From Streptomyces albogriseolus (lineage in GTDB: Bacteria; Actinomycetota; Actinomycetes; Streptomycetales; Streptomycetaceae), in assembly GCA_014650475.1 (NCBI GenBank), contig BMVA01000005.1:62001-126000 (forward strand): a stretch of 64,000 nucleotides of DNA, written 5' to 3'. How positions within the stretch are numbered: the first letter of the stretch is position 1; each line of letters begins with the position of its first letter. The translations under genes and the position numbers were made by a program. Below the pieces are notes generated by a model, which saw only the letters and a list, made by a program, of their open reading frames with translations, was not told where the DNA came from and ran no database searches. Shown here one piece after another: positions 16,718 through 24,863 of the stretch.

Positions 16718-17383
16718 ATGACCTTCCAGCGGGCGCGAAGTGAGGAGCAACGGGCGATCCGCCGCAGGGCGATCCTGGACACGACGGCTGCGATGCTCGA
16801 CGAGATGCCGGTGGCGGAGGTCAGCCTCAACGAGCTCAGCCGGCGCGTGGGCCTCGCCAAGTCCAACGTTCTGCGGTACTTCGAGTCGCGCGAGGCGGTC
16901 CTGCTGGAACTGCTCGACGACTTCCTGGGCAGCTGGCTGGAGGCCCTGGCGGACGAGCTCGCCGAGGGGGTCGACGCGGACGCGGCGCCCGGGACGCGGG
17001 CGCGCCAACTGGGCGAGGTGATCAGCCGGTCGCTCGCGGAGCGCACGGTGCTCTGCGATCTGTTCGGCGCACAGGGAGGCGTCCTCGAGCGCAACGTCTC
17101 GGTCGAGGTCGTCAAGCGGCACAAGCGGGCCTCCCTCGCGAGGCTCGCGACCATGTCGGAGCTGCTGCGCCGCCATGTGCCCGAGATCGGCGACGCCGCG
17201 GAGCCGTTCTGCCTGATGGCCCTGGCCACGGCGGGCGCGCTGGGGACGTACGTCCCGCCGCCGCCCGGTGTCCTCGCCGCCTACGCGGAGGAGCCCGAGC
17301 TGGGTGTGCTTCACATGGAGCTGCCGGACGCCCTGCGGCTGACCGTCACCTCGCTGCTGCTGGGCGTACTCCCCCGCGGCTGA
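16718..17383 (+). CDS. TetR-family transcriptional regulator
   Basis: The 221-residue protein has an N-terminal TetR helix-turn-helix (VSLNELSRRVGLAKSNVLRYF, about residues 35-55) and a C-terminal helical domain of the TetR_C type found in SDR-linked regulators. A TAGGCT hexamer (16706-16711) ends six bases before the ATG, which suggests a leaderless transcript. It is divergent from the SDR gene and three phased palindromes lie between. It probably represses both itself and the SDR until an effector binds. Confidence 0.9.
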   Translation: MTFQRARSEEQRAIRRRAILDTTAAMLDEMPVAEVSLNELSRRVGLAKSNVLRYFESREAVLLELLDDFLGSWLEALADELAEGVDADAAPGTRARQLGEVISRSLAERTVLCDLFGAQGGVLERNVSVEVVKRHKRASLARLATMSELLRRHVPEIGDAAEPFCLMALATAGALGTYVPPPPGVLAAYAEEPELGVLHMELPDALRLTVTSLLLGVLPRG

Positions 17384-17446
17384 ACAACACCCGTGGCGGC
17401 GAACGGAGTTCGTCCATCCCAGTCCGCCGCCACAGGTCAAGGTGCG

Positions 17447-17842
17447 CTACGCGACTGCCGTCCCTTCGAGTTCCACCATCTGACCGGGGACGGCCAGGCG
17501 GGTCACGCCGAGCATGGTGGTGGTCGGCGCGACGCCGGCGGCGCCGAGACGGCCCGCCAGGATTCCGTAGTGCTGGAAGAGCAGGTCGACGTCGGTCGTG
17601 TAGACGTTCAGCCGGACGAGGTTCGCCAGCGACATGCCCGCCTCGGCGAGCACCGCCTCGACGTTGTCGACGCCGAGCGCCAGCTGGGCCGCCATGTCGC
17701 CGTCGTGCTCGGGTCTGCCGTCCTTGCTCATCGCGGTCTGGCCGGAGATGTAGAGGGTGCGGGAGTGCCCGGATACGACCTCTCCCTGGTTGAAGCCCAT
17801 CTCGACCGACCACGAAACGGGGTTGACCGCGTTACGTTCCAT
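17447..17842 (-). CDS. RidA/YjgF-family protein
   Basis: The 131-residue protein is a RidA-like domain. It has the typical YISGQTAMSKDG segment, a central DNVEAVLAEAGMSLANLVRLNVYTT region, and the end VPGQMVELEGTAVA. It probably acts as an imine deaminase or a related trimeric hydrolase. The start at ATG 17842 matches the family; upstream in-frame sequence is a shadow of the WYL gene. It is divergent from that WYL-domain regulator (start 17957) across 114 bp, a layout that suggests the regulator controls it. Confidence 0.88.
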   Translation of the reverse strand: MERNAVNPVSWSVEMGFNQGEVVSGHSRTLYISGQTAMSKDGRPEHDGDMAAQLALGVDNVEAVLAEAGMSLANLVRLNVYTTDVDLLFQHYGILAGRLGAAGVAPTTTMLGVTRLAVPGQMVELEGTAVA

Positions 17843-17956
17843 CACCGCATCTGCTCCATCGTCAACGTGTGGGTTGGCACTGCCTCGACGTCGTGCGGTG
17901 AACCCTCGCAGGAAAACGTGACATCTTCGGTCATGTATTTCGTTAGGGTCCTTTCC

Positions 17957-18997
17957 ATGCGAGCCGACCGTCTGGTGTCCCTCGTGCTGCTGCTGCGTCA
18001 GCGAGGCCGGATGACCGCGGAGGCACTCGCCCGCGAGCTGGAGGTGTCCCCCCGGACCGTGCTGCGGGACATGGAGGCCCTGTCCGCGGCGGGCGTCCCG
18101 GTCTACGCGGAGCGCGGCCGGCACGGCGGGTTCGCGCTGCTGCCGGACTTCCGCACGGCGCTCACCGGACTGACCCACGACGAGGCGCTCGCCCTCCTCG
18201 TCGCCGGATCACGGCGCGGGGCGCAGCTGTTCGGCCTCGGGTCGGCGCTCGCCTCGGCCGTGCTCAAGGTGGTCGACGCGCTGCCCGACGGACTGCGGGA
18301 GACCGCCGCGGGCGCGGCGCAACGGCTGCTGGTCGACCCGGAAACGGACCTGCTGGCCCGGCCGGTCGCCCCGGAGGAGGTGCCCGACGCGGTGGCGACG
18401 CAGGTGCGGCGGGCGGTCTTCGGCGGGCACCGGCTGCGCATCCACTACGCGGCGGTGAACCAGCCCCCGAAGTGGCGCACCGTGGACCCGATCGGCATCG
18501 TCACCGTCAAGGACCAGGGCTATCTGCTGGCCCGGCGGGGTTCGGAGGACCGTACGTACCGGCTGTCCCGGGTGCTGGCGGCCGAGCAGCTCGACGAACC
18601 GGCCCTGCGCTCGGACTCCGTCGACCTGGAGCGCGCCTGGCGGGAGCGCGAGGTGCGGTTCCGTACAGGCGGTGACACCACGGAGGTGCTGGTGCGGGCG
18701 GATCCGGCGCGTCGGGACCGCCTGGCCGCCACGGCTCTGGCGGTGACCGGCGAGGGGACGGACGTTGAGGGCCGGCTGCGGATGACGCTCGTCTTCCAGG
18801 ACGCTCGGCATGCGGAATGGGCGCTGTGGGAGCACGCTCCGGGGGTCGAGGTGCTGGCTCCGGAGTGGTTGCGGGCGGGGCTGGGTGAGCGGGCGAGGGA
18901 GGTGGCGGCGCTGTACGAACGCTCGCTTGGGACGACGAGTCGGGCGTGTCCCGGGCGGGGCCTCTCGGGCGACGGGGGTACGCCGCCGGGACGGTGA
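17957..18997 (+). CDS. WYL-domain helix-turn-helix regulator
   Basis: The 346-residue regulator has an N-terminal DeoR-type winged helix (MTAEALARELEVSPRTVLRDMEAL, about residues 16-40), the linker YAERGRHGGFAL, and a WYL domain in the middle (WRTVDPIGIV, GYLLARRGSEDRTYRLSRV), then the WCX C-terminal part. WYL domains bind ligands such as nucleic acids or small molecules. The start is ATG 17957; an in-frame ATG at 17933 is possible. The last about 20 residues are Gly-rich and unstructured. It is divergent from the RidA-like gene, its probable target. Confidence 0.9.
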   Translation: MRADRLVSLVLLLRQRGRMTAEALARELEVSPRTVLRDMEALSAAGVPVYAERGRHGGFALLPDFRTALTGLTHDEALALLVAGSRRGAQLFGLGSALASAVLKVVDALPDGLRETAAGAAQRLLVDPETDLLARPVAPEEVPDAVATQVRRAVFGGHRLRIHYAAVNQPPKWRTVDPIGIVTVKDQGYLLARRGSEDRTYRLSRVLAAEQLDEPALRSDSVDLERAWREREVRFRTGGDTTEVLVRADPARRDRLAATALAVTGEGTDVEGRLRMTLVFQDARHAEWALWEHAPGVEVLAPEWLRAGLGERAREVAALYERSLGTTSRACPGRGLSGDGGTPPGR

Positions 18998-19041
18998 AAA
19001 CTCGCTGTCGGCCCGGCACTGCGTCGTGCCAGGATCGCCGC

Positions 19042-20070
19042 ATGACTCTGCGATACCCGCCTCCTCTGCGTCCCGGTGACCGTGTCGGTGTGACCTCGCC
19101 GTCGAGCGGGGTCCCGGAGGCGCTACGCGCGCGCCTGGAGGTCGCCGTCAGTGACATCCGCGCACGGGGGTACGAGGTCGTCGTCGGGACGTGCATGGAC
19201 GGCTCGGGTCACGTCAGCGCTTCGGCCGCCGAGCGTGCGAGCGAGTTCATGTCGATGATGACCGACCCCACCGTCAAGGCGGTCGTGCCGCCGTGGGGCG
19301 GGGAGACCGCGATCGACCTGATCCCGCTGCTGGACTGGGACCGGCTGCGTGAGGCGGAGCCGACCTGGGTCGTCGGCTTCTCCGACATGTCGACCCTGAT
19401 GACCCCGCTCACGCTGCTCACCGGTACGGCGACACTCCACGGCAACAACCTCATGGACACGCCGTACCGCGTGCCGGAGGGGCTGCTGTCGTGGTTCGAC
19501 ATCGTGGCCGCGCCGTCGGGCCGGTCCTTCACGCAGACACCGCCCGGCCGTCACCGCACCGTCGGCTACGACGACTACGCCACGTTCCCCGACGTACGGG
19601 AGTACACGCTCGACGCGCGGGGCGGCTGGACCCGGCTGGACGGCGCGGGGGACGTGGAGGCCGAGGGGAGGCTGATCGGCGGCTGCGTCGACGTGCTGTG
19701 CAATGTCACGGGGACGCCCTATCTCGACATGCCGGGGTTCGCCCGCGACATGGCACCCGAGGGGCTGCTCGTGTACGTGGAGGTGTGCGACAGCGACGCC
19801 TTCACCGTCTGCCGCAATCTGCACGGCATGAAGCTCGCCGGGTTCTTCGAGGGTGCGAACGCCGTCCTGGTCGGCCGGACCCCGGCTCCGGACAGCCCGT
19901 CGCTCACCCAGCACGAGGCCGTCCTCGACGCGCTCGGCTCCCTGAACGTGCCGATCGTCGCCGATGTCGAATGCGGGCACGTCCCGCCGTACATGCCGAT
20001 CGTCAACGGCGCGTACGGGCATGTGGTGCACGCGGCGGGGCGGAGTGAGCTGACGCAGACGTTGCGGTGA
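19042..20070 (+). CDS. S66-family peptidase (LD-carboxypeptidase / MccF-like)
   Basis: The 342-residue protein belongs to serine peptidase family S66, which includes murein LD-carboxypeptidases and MccF, an enzyme that gives immunity to microcin C by cleaving its aminoacyl-nucleotide. The nucleophile is S114 in VVGFSDMS and the catalytic His is H313 in VECGHVPPYMP. The PPWGGETAIDLI segment and lack of a signal peptide are closer to MccF than to the periplasmic LdcA. The start at ATG 19042 has AGGA upstream. Four bases separate it from the kinase-fold gene, and CbrC follows, so the three genes are probably one operon. Confidence 0.88.
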   Translation: MTLRYPPPLRPGDRVGVTSPSSGVPEALRARLEVAVSDIRARGYEVVVGTCMDGSGHVSASAAERASEFMSMMTDPTVKAVVPPWGGETAIDLIPLLDWDRLREAEPTWVVGFSDMSTLMTPLTLLTGTATLHGNNLMDTPYRVPEGLLSWFDIVAAPSGRSFTQTPPGRHRTVGYDDYATFPDVREYTLDARGGWTRLDGAGDVEAEGRLIGGCVDVLCNVTGTPYLDMPGFARDMAPEGLLVYVEVCDSDAFTVCRNLHGMKLAGFFEGANAVLVGRTPAPDSPSLTQHEAVLDALGSLNVPIVADVECGHVPPYMPIVNGAYGHVVHAAGRSELTQTLR

Positions 20071-20074
20071 CGGG

Positions 20075-21175
20075 GTGACGGAGCGATCGGGAGGCGGCGT
20101 GGAACACGGTGGCGTGTCCCGCGGTGCCCGCCTGGCCGCCCATGGTGCCGTTTCCGCCTCGCTGGCCCTGTGCGATGACCGCAGGTTACGTGAACTCGTG
20201 GACGCCGGGCAGCCGTTGGGCTCCGGCATCGGCGGAGAGCGGGTCCTGCTGGACGTCGACGGTACGCCGATCTTCGTCAAGCAGGTACGCCTGACCGATC
20301 TGGAGCGGCGGCCGGAGAATCTGCACTCCACGCGCAACCTCTTCGAGCTGCCGCTCTTCTGTCACTACGGAGTCGGCACGATCGGCGGCCCCGGCTTCGG
20401 CGCCTGGCGGGAGCTGGCCGCGCACCGCATGACGACGGACTGGGTGATCGCGGGGCAGTACGAGGGCTTCCCGTTGCTGCATCACTGGCGGGTGCTGCCG
20501 GACAGCGGCCGGCCGCTCCCCGAGGAACTGGCCGATCTGGAACGGGCCGTCGCCTACTGGGGAGGCGGGGCAGAGGTACGTCACCGCATCGAAGCGCTGC
20601 AGCGGTCCTCGGCGAGTCTGCTCCTGTTCATGGAATACCTCCCGCGGAACCTGCACGACTGGCTCGGTGAGCGGATGAGCGCCGACGAGGAGACCGCCGA
20701 GCGGGCATGCGCCATGGTGGACGACGAGCTGAGAACGGGCATCGCGTTCATGAACGCAGGCGGGCTGCTGCATTTCGACGCCCACTTCGAGAACATCCTC
20801 ACGGACGGCCGCCGGCTCTTCTTCACCGACTTCGGCCTCGCGTTCTCCTCTCGTTTCGAACTGGCGCGGGCTGAAGCGGACTTCCTCGAGCACCACCGCA
20901 TGTACGACCGGTGCTACGCCGTCACGCATCTCGTGAACTGGCTGACCGTGGCTCTGCTCGGACACGAACCGGAGGAACGCAGAGCGTTCGTGCGCGCGTG
21001 CGCGAAAGGGGTCCGCCCACGGCAGATGCCGACCGCGATCGCTGACGTGGTCGCGCGGTACGCGCCGGTCGCGGAGACGATGGGGGACTTCTGTCAGCGG
21101 TTCCGGACGGAGAGCCGGACGGTGCCTTTTCCGTTCGCGGCGGTCCGGCAGAGACTTGAGATCGCACGCGGGTAG
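20075..21175 (+). CDS. Protein-kinase-fold phosphotransferase (APH/kinase-like)
   Basis: The protein has about 366 residues from GTG 20075 (GTG 20099 is an alternative). The catalytic loop reads HFDAHFENIL (H233, D235, N240) and the metal motif DFG is D252-G254, with the lysine probably in the PIFVKQ strand. These are the marks of a eukaryotic-type kinase or aminoglycoside-phosphotransferase fold; the glycine loop is GSGIGGER. The target is unknown. The gene contains a TTA leucine codon at 20186-20188, the only one I noticed in the window, so its translation probably depends on the bldA tRNA. It lies in a likely operon with the S66 peptidase and CbrC. Confidence 0.8.
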   Translation: MTERSGGGVEHGGVSRGARLAAHGAVSASLALCDDRRLRELVDAGQPLGSGIGGERVLLDVDGTPIFVKQVRLTDLERRPENLHSTRNLFELPLFCHYGVGTIGGPGFGAWRELAAHRMTTDWVIAGQYEGFPLLHHWRVLPDSGRPLPEELADLERAVAYWGGGAEVRHRIEALQRSSASLLLFMEYLPRNLHDWLGERMSADEETAERACAMVDDELRTGIAFMNAGGLLHFDAHFENILTDGRRLFFTDFGLAFSSRFELARAEADFLEHHRMYDRCYAVTHLVNWLTVALLGHEPEERRAFVRACAKGVRPRQMPTAIADVVARYAPVAETMGDFCQRFRTESRTVPFPFAAVRQRLEIARG

Positions 21176-21185
21176 GGTGCCGGTG

Positions 21186-21719
21186 ATGAGTGACGGCCTG
21201 CCCCACTTCCGCTATCACCCGGATCCTGTAGCCACCGGGTCCCTCCGCGCGTCCGCCGACAGGTGTGTGTGCTGTGAGCGCAGCAGGGGCTGGATCTACA
21301 CCGCCGCGTTCTACACCGCGCACGACGTCGACGGACCTTTCTGCCCGTGGTGCATCGCGGACGGCAGCGCGGCCGTACGTTTCGAGGGTGACTTCACCGA
21401 CTGCTACGGGCTCGACGGTGTCAGCGAGGACGTCGTGCATACGGTCACCCGCCGCACGCCGGGCTTCCACGCCTGGCAGCAACCGCACTGGTTGGTCCAC
21501 TGCCAGGACGCCGCGGCGTTCGTCGGCGAGGTCGGACACGCGGAGCTGTCGGCGCATCCCGAAGCCCTGGACCGGCTACGGGCCGACATGCGTCGCGACG
21601 GCCGGCACGACGACGAGCAGCTCGAGGACTTCTTGACCCACCTGGGCAGTGATTCCACTGCCTTGCTCTTCCGCTGCACCGTCTGCGGCATCCATCTCGC
21701 TTATGCCGACGCCGCCTAG
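21186..21719 (+). CDS. CbrC-family (UPF0167) protein
   Basis: The 177-residue protein matches the CbrC family. It starts with LPHFRYHPDPVATGS, then a CxxC pair (CVCC), FCPWCIADG, the mid segment TPGFHAWQQPHWLVHC and a C-terminal FRCTVCGIHLAYADA; the paired cysteines probably bind zinc. E. coli CbrC is linked to colicin E2 tolerance, with mechanism unknown. The ATG at 21186 is 10 bp past the kinase-fold gene. A strong terminator follows, closing the three-gene unit. Confidence 0.88.
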   Translation: MSDGLPHFRYHPDPVATGSLRASADRCVCCERSRGWIYTAAFYTAHDVDGPFCPWCIADGSAAVRFEGDFTDCYGLDGVSEDVVHTVTRRTPGFHAWQQPHWLVHCQDAAAFVGEVGHAELSAHPEALDRLRADMRRDGRHDDEQLEDFLTHLGSDSTALLFRCTVCGIHLAYADAA

Positions 21720-21748
21720 GCCGTCTGCAGGGTACGCCTGCGGGTTCC

Positions 21749-21802
21749 GGGGGGCGGCTGCCGGGCTCATCGCGCTCCGGTCGGTCCCGGCAGCCGCCCC
21801 CC
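21749..21802. terminator. Strong bidirectional terminator after CbrC
   Basis: Perfect 17-bp arms (21749-21765 and 21786-21802) around a 20-nt loop lie between the convergent CbrC and TatA-like genes. Confidence 0.85.
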
Positions 21803-21810
21803 GTCGCGGA

Positions 21811-22080
21811 CTAGGGGTGTGTGCCGTCCGGGTTGCGGCCGGTGTCCCGGGTGGCGTCCGTCGGCGGGTGCTCCGTACGGCCCGGGATCGTCTCGCCCTG
21901 GATGACCCGGGGAGGCGTGTCCGTCGCCCGTTGTTCCTCCGCCTCCTTCATGGCGCGCGCCTCGGCCTTGAGGATGCGGGCCGACTTGCCCGCGTTGCGG
22001 GCCAGTTCGGGGCCCTTCTTGGCCAGGACGATCGCGATGACGACGATGAGGATGATGGCCAGTTCGCTCAGTCCGAACAT
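21811..22080 (-). CDS. TatA/E-like protein in the terD operon
   Basis: The 89-residue protein starts FGLSELAIILIVVIAIVLAKKGPELARNAG, a short N-out helix, hinge and amphipathic helix as in TatA, including the FG pair and the KKGPEL hinge. The C-terminal tail is charged and disordered. TatA oligomers form the passage of the twin-arginine export system. This copy has no tatC neighbour; it follows terD by 28 bp on the same strand, so it is probably a second, stress-expressed TatA. It would fall under the BlaI-type operator upstream of terD. It could also be a membrane protein with TatA-like form but another job. Confidence 0.82.
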   Translation of the reverse strand: MFGLSELAIILIVVIAIVLAKKGPELARNAGKSARILKAEARAMKEAEEQRATDTPPRVIQGETIPGRTEHPPTDATRDTGRNPDGTHP

Positions 22081-22108
22081 GGTCTCCCGCTCCCTCTGTC
22101 TCTCCGGG

Positions 22109-22684
22109 TCAGACGTTCACGCCGAAATCGGCGGCGATCCCGGCCAGGCCGGAGGCGTAACCCTGCCCCACGGCGCGGAACTTCCATTCGGCGCCGTGGC
22201 GGTACAGCTCGCCGAAGACCATCGCGGTCTCGGTGGACGCGTCCTCGGAGAGGTCGTAGCGGGCGATCTCCGCGCCGCCGTTCTGGTTGACGACGCGGAT
22301 GAAGGCGTTGCGGACCTGGCCGAAGCTCTGGCCGCGGTTCTCCGCGTCGTGGATGGAGACGGGGAACACGATGCGGTCGACCTCGGCGGGCACGGCCGCG
22401 AGGTTCACCTTGACGCTCTCGTCGTCGCCCTCGCCCTCACCGGTGAGGTTGTCGCCCGTGTGCTCCACCGAACCGTCGGGGCTGCGCAGGTTGTTGTAGA
22501 AGACGAAGTGCTGGTCCGACAGCACCCTGCCGGATGCGTCGAGAAGCAGGGCGGACGCGTCGAGGTCGTAGTCGGTGCCGGTGGTCGTACGGACGTCCCA
22601 GCCGAGGCCGACCAGGACGGCGGTCAGACCCGGCGCCTCCTTGCTGAGTGAGACGTTGCCGCCCTTGGACAGGGAAACTCCCAC
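22109..22684 (-). CDS. terD: TerD-family stress protein
   Basis: The 191-residue protein is a full TerD domain. It has the opening [19 protein letters not shown], the [21 protein letters not shown] core, the [15 protein letters not shown] calcium-binding loop, and the end [24 protein letters not shown]. TerD proteins bind calcium and are linked to tellurite, phage and oxidative stress resistance, and in Streptomyces to development. It starts at GTG 22684 behind an AGAAGGAGC site. A TCTACA-N4-TGTAGA palindrome lies 59 bp upstream. A TatA-like gene follows. Confidence 0.95.
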   Translation of the reverse strand: MGVSLSKGGNVSLSKEAPGLTAVLVGLGWDVRTTTGTDYDLDASALLLDASGRVLSDQHFVFYNNLRSPDGSVEHTGDNLTGEGEGDDESVKVNLAAVPAEVDRIVFPVSIHDAENRGQSFGQVRNAFIRVVNQNGGAEIARYDLSEDASTETAMVFGELYRHGAEWKFRAVGQGYASGLAGIAADFGVNV

Positions 22685-22742
22685 GGTGTGCTCCTTCTCG
22701 GCGGGTGCGGTCGGGCCCGCGGTTCGGGTACGGAGCTAAGAA

Positions 22743-22758
22743 TCTACATCACTGTAGA
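22743..22758. promoter_or_regulatory. BlaI-type operator between terD and blaI
   Basis: TCTACA-TCAC-TGTAGA: perfect 6-bp arms around 4 bp. It is in the divergent region of terD (59 bp upstream) and the BlaI gene (138 bp upstream). TACA/TGTA half-sites are known for the BlaI/MecI/CopY family. Near-copies occur at 24818 and 25904. Confidence 0.75.
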
Positions 22759-22895
22759 GATCACGGGGCAGGGCATGGGACCGTACGTCACGTGCGCCGG
22801 TTCCCGCGCCCGTACATGGCGCACGGCCGGACGGGCCGCGGGCGTCTATACGATGTCCGCGCGGGAAACGCACGGCGGCAGGAGGGAGACAGGAC

Positions 22896-23285
22896 GTGGG
22901 CGGGCAGCGGCAGCGTCCCCGGCGGCGGGGGCAGGGTGAGCTGGAGGCTCTGGTCCTGTCGGCGCTGAAGGAGGCCGACGGCCCGGCCACCGCCGGCTGG
23001 GTGCAGGAGCGGCTGGGCGGCGATCTCGCGTACACGACCGTGATCACCATTCTGACCCGGCTGCTGGCCAAGGGCGCGGTCACGCGGGAGCGGGCGGGGC
23101 GGTCGTTCGCCTGGACGTGCGCGCTGGACCAGGCCGGTCTGGCGGCCCGTCGGATGCGCAAGGTGCTGGACTCCGAGAGCGACCGTGAGGCCGTGCTGGC
23201 CAGCTTCGTGACCGGCCTCGGGCCGGACGACGAGCGGCTGCTGCGGGAGCTGTTGCGTCCGACGGGGCACGAGGGGGAAGACTGA
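22896..23285 (+). CDS. BlaI/MecI/CopY-family repressor
   Basis: The 129-residue protein has a winged-helix N-terminal domain of the Penicillinase_R family. It contains ELEALVLSALKEADGPATAGWVQ, the recognition helix region AYTTVITILTRLLAKGAVTRER, and a C-terminal dimerisation helix with FVTGLGPDDERLLRELL. Such repressors are released from DNA when an M56 membrane protease or its signal acts on them. The start is GTG 22896 after GGAGGGAGACAGG. The M56 protease gene follows by 6 bp. The palindrome upstream suggests autoregulation together with terD. Confidence 0.93.
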   Translation: MGGQRQRPRRRGQGELEALVLSALKEADGPATAGWVQERLGGDLAYTTVITILTRLLAKGAVTRERAGRSFAWTCALDQAGLAARRMRKVLDSESDREAVLASFVTGLGPDDERLLRELLRPTGHEGED

Positions 23286-23291
23286 AGCCTC

Positions 23292-24236
23292 ATGGGGGTC
23301 TTCGTCTTTCTGCCGCTGGTGCTGCCGCTGACGGCGTGGCCGATCGCGCGCCTCGCCGAGCAGCATCTGCATCCGCGCACGGCGACGCGGCTGCTGACCG
23401 GGGTGGCCGCGGTGATGGCGGCGTGCAGCACGCTCTGTCTCGCCCTGGTGATGGTGGTCGGCACCGCCCAGCTGCCCGGCAATCCGCTGCCCGACGGCTG
23501 GTCGGACCCGGAGGTGCGGGCGGCGGTGCCGTACGACGAGGTGGCGGGCAAGGCGGCGATCCCCGCGCTGCTCGCCGTGCTGGTCGTGTGCGGCCGGACG
23601 TGGTGGCGGCACGCGCGGGTGCGCCGTCGGGCCCATCGGGCGCTGGCGGGGCTGCGGGACACGGAGGTGGCCGTCCTACCGGACGGCGCCCCGTACGCGT
23701 ACGCGCTGCCCGGCGGCGGCCGGCGGGACCGTGTGGTGGTCACGACGGGTCTGCTGGAGTGTCTGGAACCGGCCGAGCGCCGGGCGTTGTTCGCCCATGA
23801 GCGGGCGCATCTGTCCGCCCGTCACCATCGCTTCCTGCTCACGGTCCGGCTGGCCGCGCAGGCCAATCCGTTCCTGCGTCCGCTGCGTACGGCGGTGTCG
23901 TACACGACGGAGCGATGGGCGGACGAGGACGCGGCGCGGACGGTCGGCAGCCGCCGTGCCGTGGCCCGTGCGATCGGCAAGGCGGCGCTGGTGTCCCGGG
24001 GCGCCCCGTCCGCCACGCCGGCCGGTCTGGCCGGTCTGGCCGCGGCGGGCCCGGTGCCGCGCCGGGTGGCCGCGCTGCTCGGGCCCGCGCCGGCGGTGCG
24101 CACATGGCCCTCGCTGTTCACGGCGGTGGGTGTCGCGGCGTGGGGCGCGGCCACGGGAGCCGTCGTGTCGGCGATGTCGTCCGCGAACTCCGCGGTGACG
24201 ATGGTGCTCATCCTGCACGCCGCGACACCGCTGTAA
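23292..24236 (+). CDS. M56-family membrane metallopeptidase (BlaR1-type sensor protease)
   Basis: The 314-residue membrane protein has helices at about residues 3-20, 34-58, 90-101 and near the C-terminus. The zinc site is H169-E170-xx-H173 (FAHERAHL), with a third ligand likely in TTERWADEDA (D211/E212). There is no extracellular penicillin-binding domain, so it is not a classical beta-lactam receptor; the signal is unknown. It is encoded 6 bp after the BlaI-type repressor, the standard pair. By analogy, activation of the protease would lead to loss of the repressor and de-repression of genes with the TCTACA palindromes. Confidence 0.92.
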   Translation: MGVFVFLPLVLPLTAWPIARLAEQHLHPRTATRLLTGVAAVMAACSTLCLALVMVVGTAQLPGNPLPDGWSDPEVRAAVPYDEVAGKAAIPALLAVLVVCGRTWWRHARVRRRAHRALAGLRDTEVAVLPDGAPYAYALPGGGRRDRVVVTTGLLECLEPAERRALFAHERAHLSARHHRFLLTVRLAAQANPFLRPLRTAVSYTTERWADEDAARTVGSRRAVARAIGKAALVSRGAPSATPAGLAGLAAAGPVPRRVAALLGPAPAVRTWPSLFTAVGVAAWGAATGAVVSAMSSANSAVTMVLILHAATPL

Positions 24237-24250
24237 CCGCTCATGACGTG

Positions 24251-24285
24251 CGGAGGGCCGGCACCGAGACGGTGCCGGCCCTCCG
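24251..24285. terminator. Bidirectional terminator between M56 and terB genes
   Basis: A perfect 16-bp stem (24251-24266 with 24270-24285) has a 3-nt loop and lies between two convergent stop codons. Confidence 0.9.
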
Positions 24286-24299
24286 TCTGCCGCGGTCGG

Positions 24300-24755
24300 T
24301 CAGAGGTCGAACTCGTGGGGCGGCAGGCCCAGCGCGTAGCACGCCTCGCGGACCACGGCCTGCTCGTCCTTGTCGAAGTCGCCGTCGGCGCCGCCGATGA
24401 CGATGCCGATCTGGATCACGGCCCGCGCCTCGGCGGGCTTCTTCTTCACCTTGGCGATCTCCTGGATGACGCTCACCTTGCCGAAGGCGAAGTCGGTGGT
24501 GAGCTTGTCCAGGTTGTCCTCGAAACGGCGGCGCAGGTCGTCGGCGGGGAAGTTCCGCAGCACCTCGTTGGTGGCGATGAGCTGGGCGACGCGTTGGCGC
24601 TCGGCGGGGTCGACGGTGCCGTCGGCGGCGGCGACGAGCGCGCACATCGCCATGCCGGCGTCCCGGAAGGCGCCGCTCTTCAGGTCGTTCTTCTGCGCCA
24701 TGAGCTGGGCCTGCATCGACGATGCGGACTCCTTGAGGCGGTCCCACAGGGCCAT
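24300..24755 (-). CDS. terB: TerB-family tellurite resistance protein
   Basis: The 151-residue all-helical TerB domain has its two acidic signatures, AAADGTVDPAE (about residues 42-52) and GGADGDFDKDE (about 121-131), which are thought to bind metal. TerB works with TerD and membrane partners in a stress-sensing complex. It starts at ATG 24755. The 5' region holds a strong hairpin (24778-24812) and, 63 bp upstream, a TTCTACA-N4-TGTAGAA palindrome shared with terD and spo0M. It is convergent with the M56 gene. Confidence 0.93.
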   Translation of the reverse strand: MALWDRLKESASSMQAQLMAQKNDLKSGAFRDAGMAMCALVAAADGTVDPAERQRVAQLIATNEVLRNFPADDLRRRFEDNLDKLTTDFAFGKVSVIQEIAKVKKKPAEARAVIQIGIVIGGADGDFDKDEQAVVREACYALGLPPHEFDL

Positions 24756-24777
24756 GGAAGCTCCGTACGTGTCGGGC

Positions 24778-24812
24778 GGGAGCCCGGACGGAAGGGGGTC
24801 GTCCGGGCTCCC
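24778..24812 (-). other. Hairpin in the terB 5' leader
   Basis: Perfect 13-bp arms (24778-24790, 24800-24812) around a 9-nt loop lie between the operator and the terB start codon. It could stabilise the mRNA or attenuate it; there is no U-tract, so it is not a clear terminator. Confidence 0.55.
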
Positions 24813-24817
24813 GGCGT

Positions 24818-24835
24818 TTCTACATTACTGTAGAA
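24818..24835. promoter_or_regulatory. BlaI-type operator upstream of terB
   Basis: TTCTACA-TTAC-TGTAGAA, perfect 7-bp arms, 63 bp upstream of the terB start. It is the best-conserved of the three copies. Confidence 0.75.
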
Positions 24836-24863
24836 GTTATCAGCGGAAGGGCGGATGTCCCGA

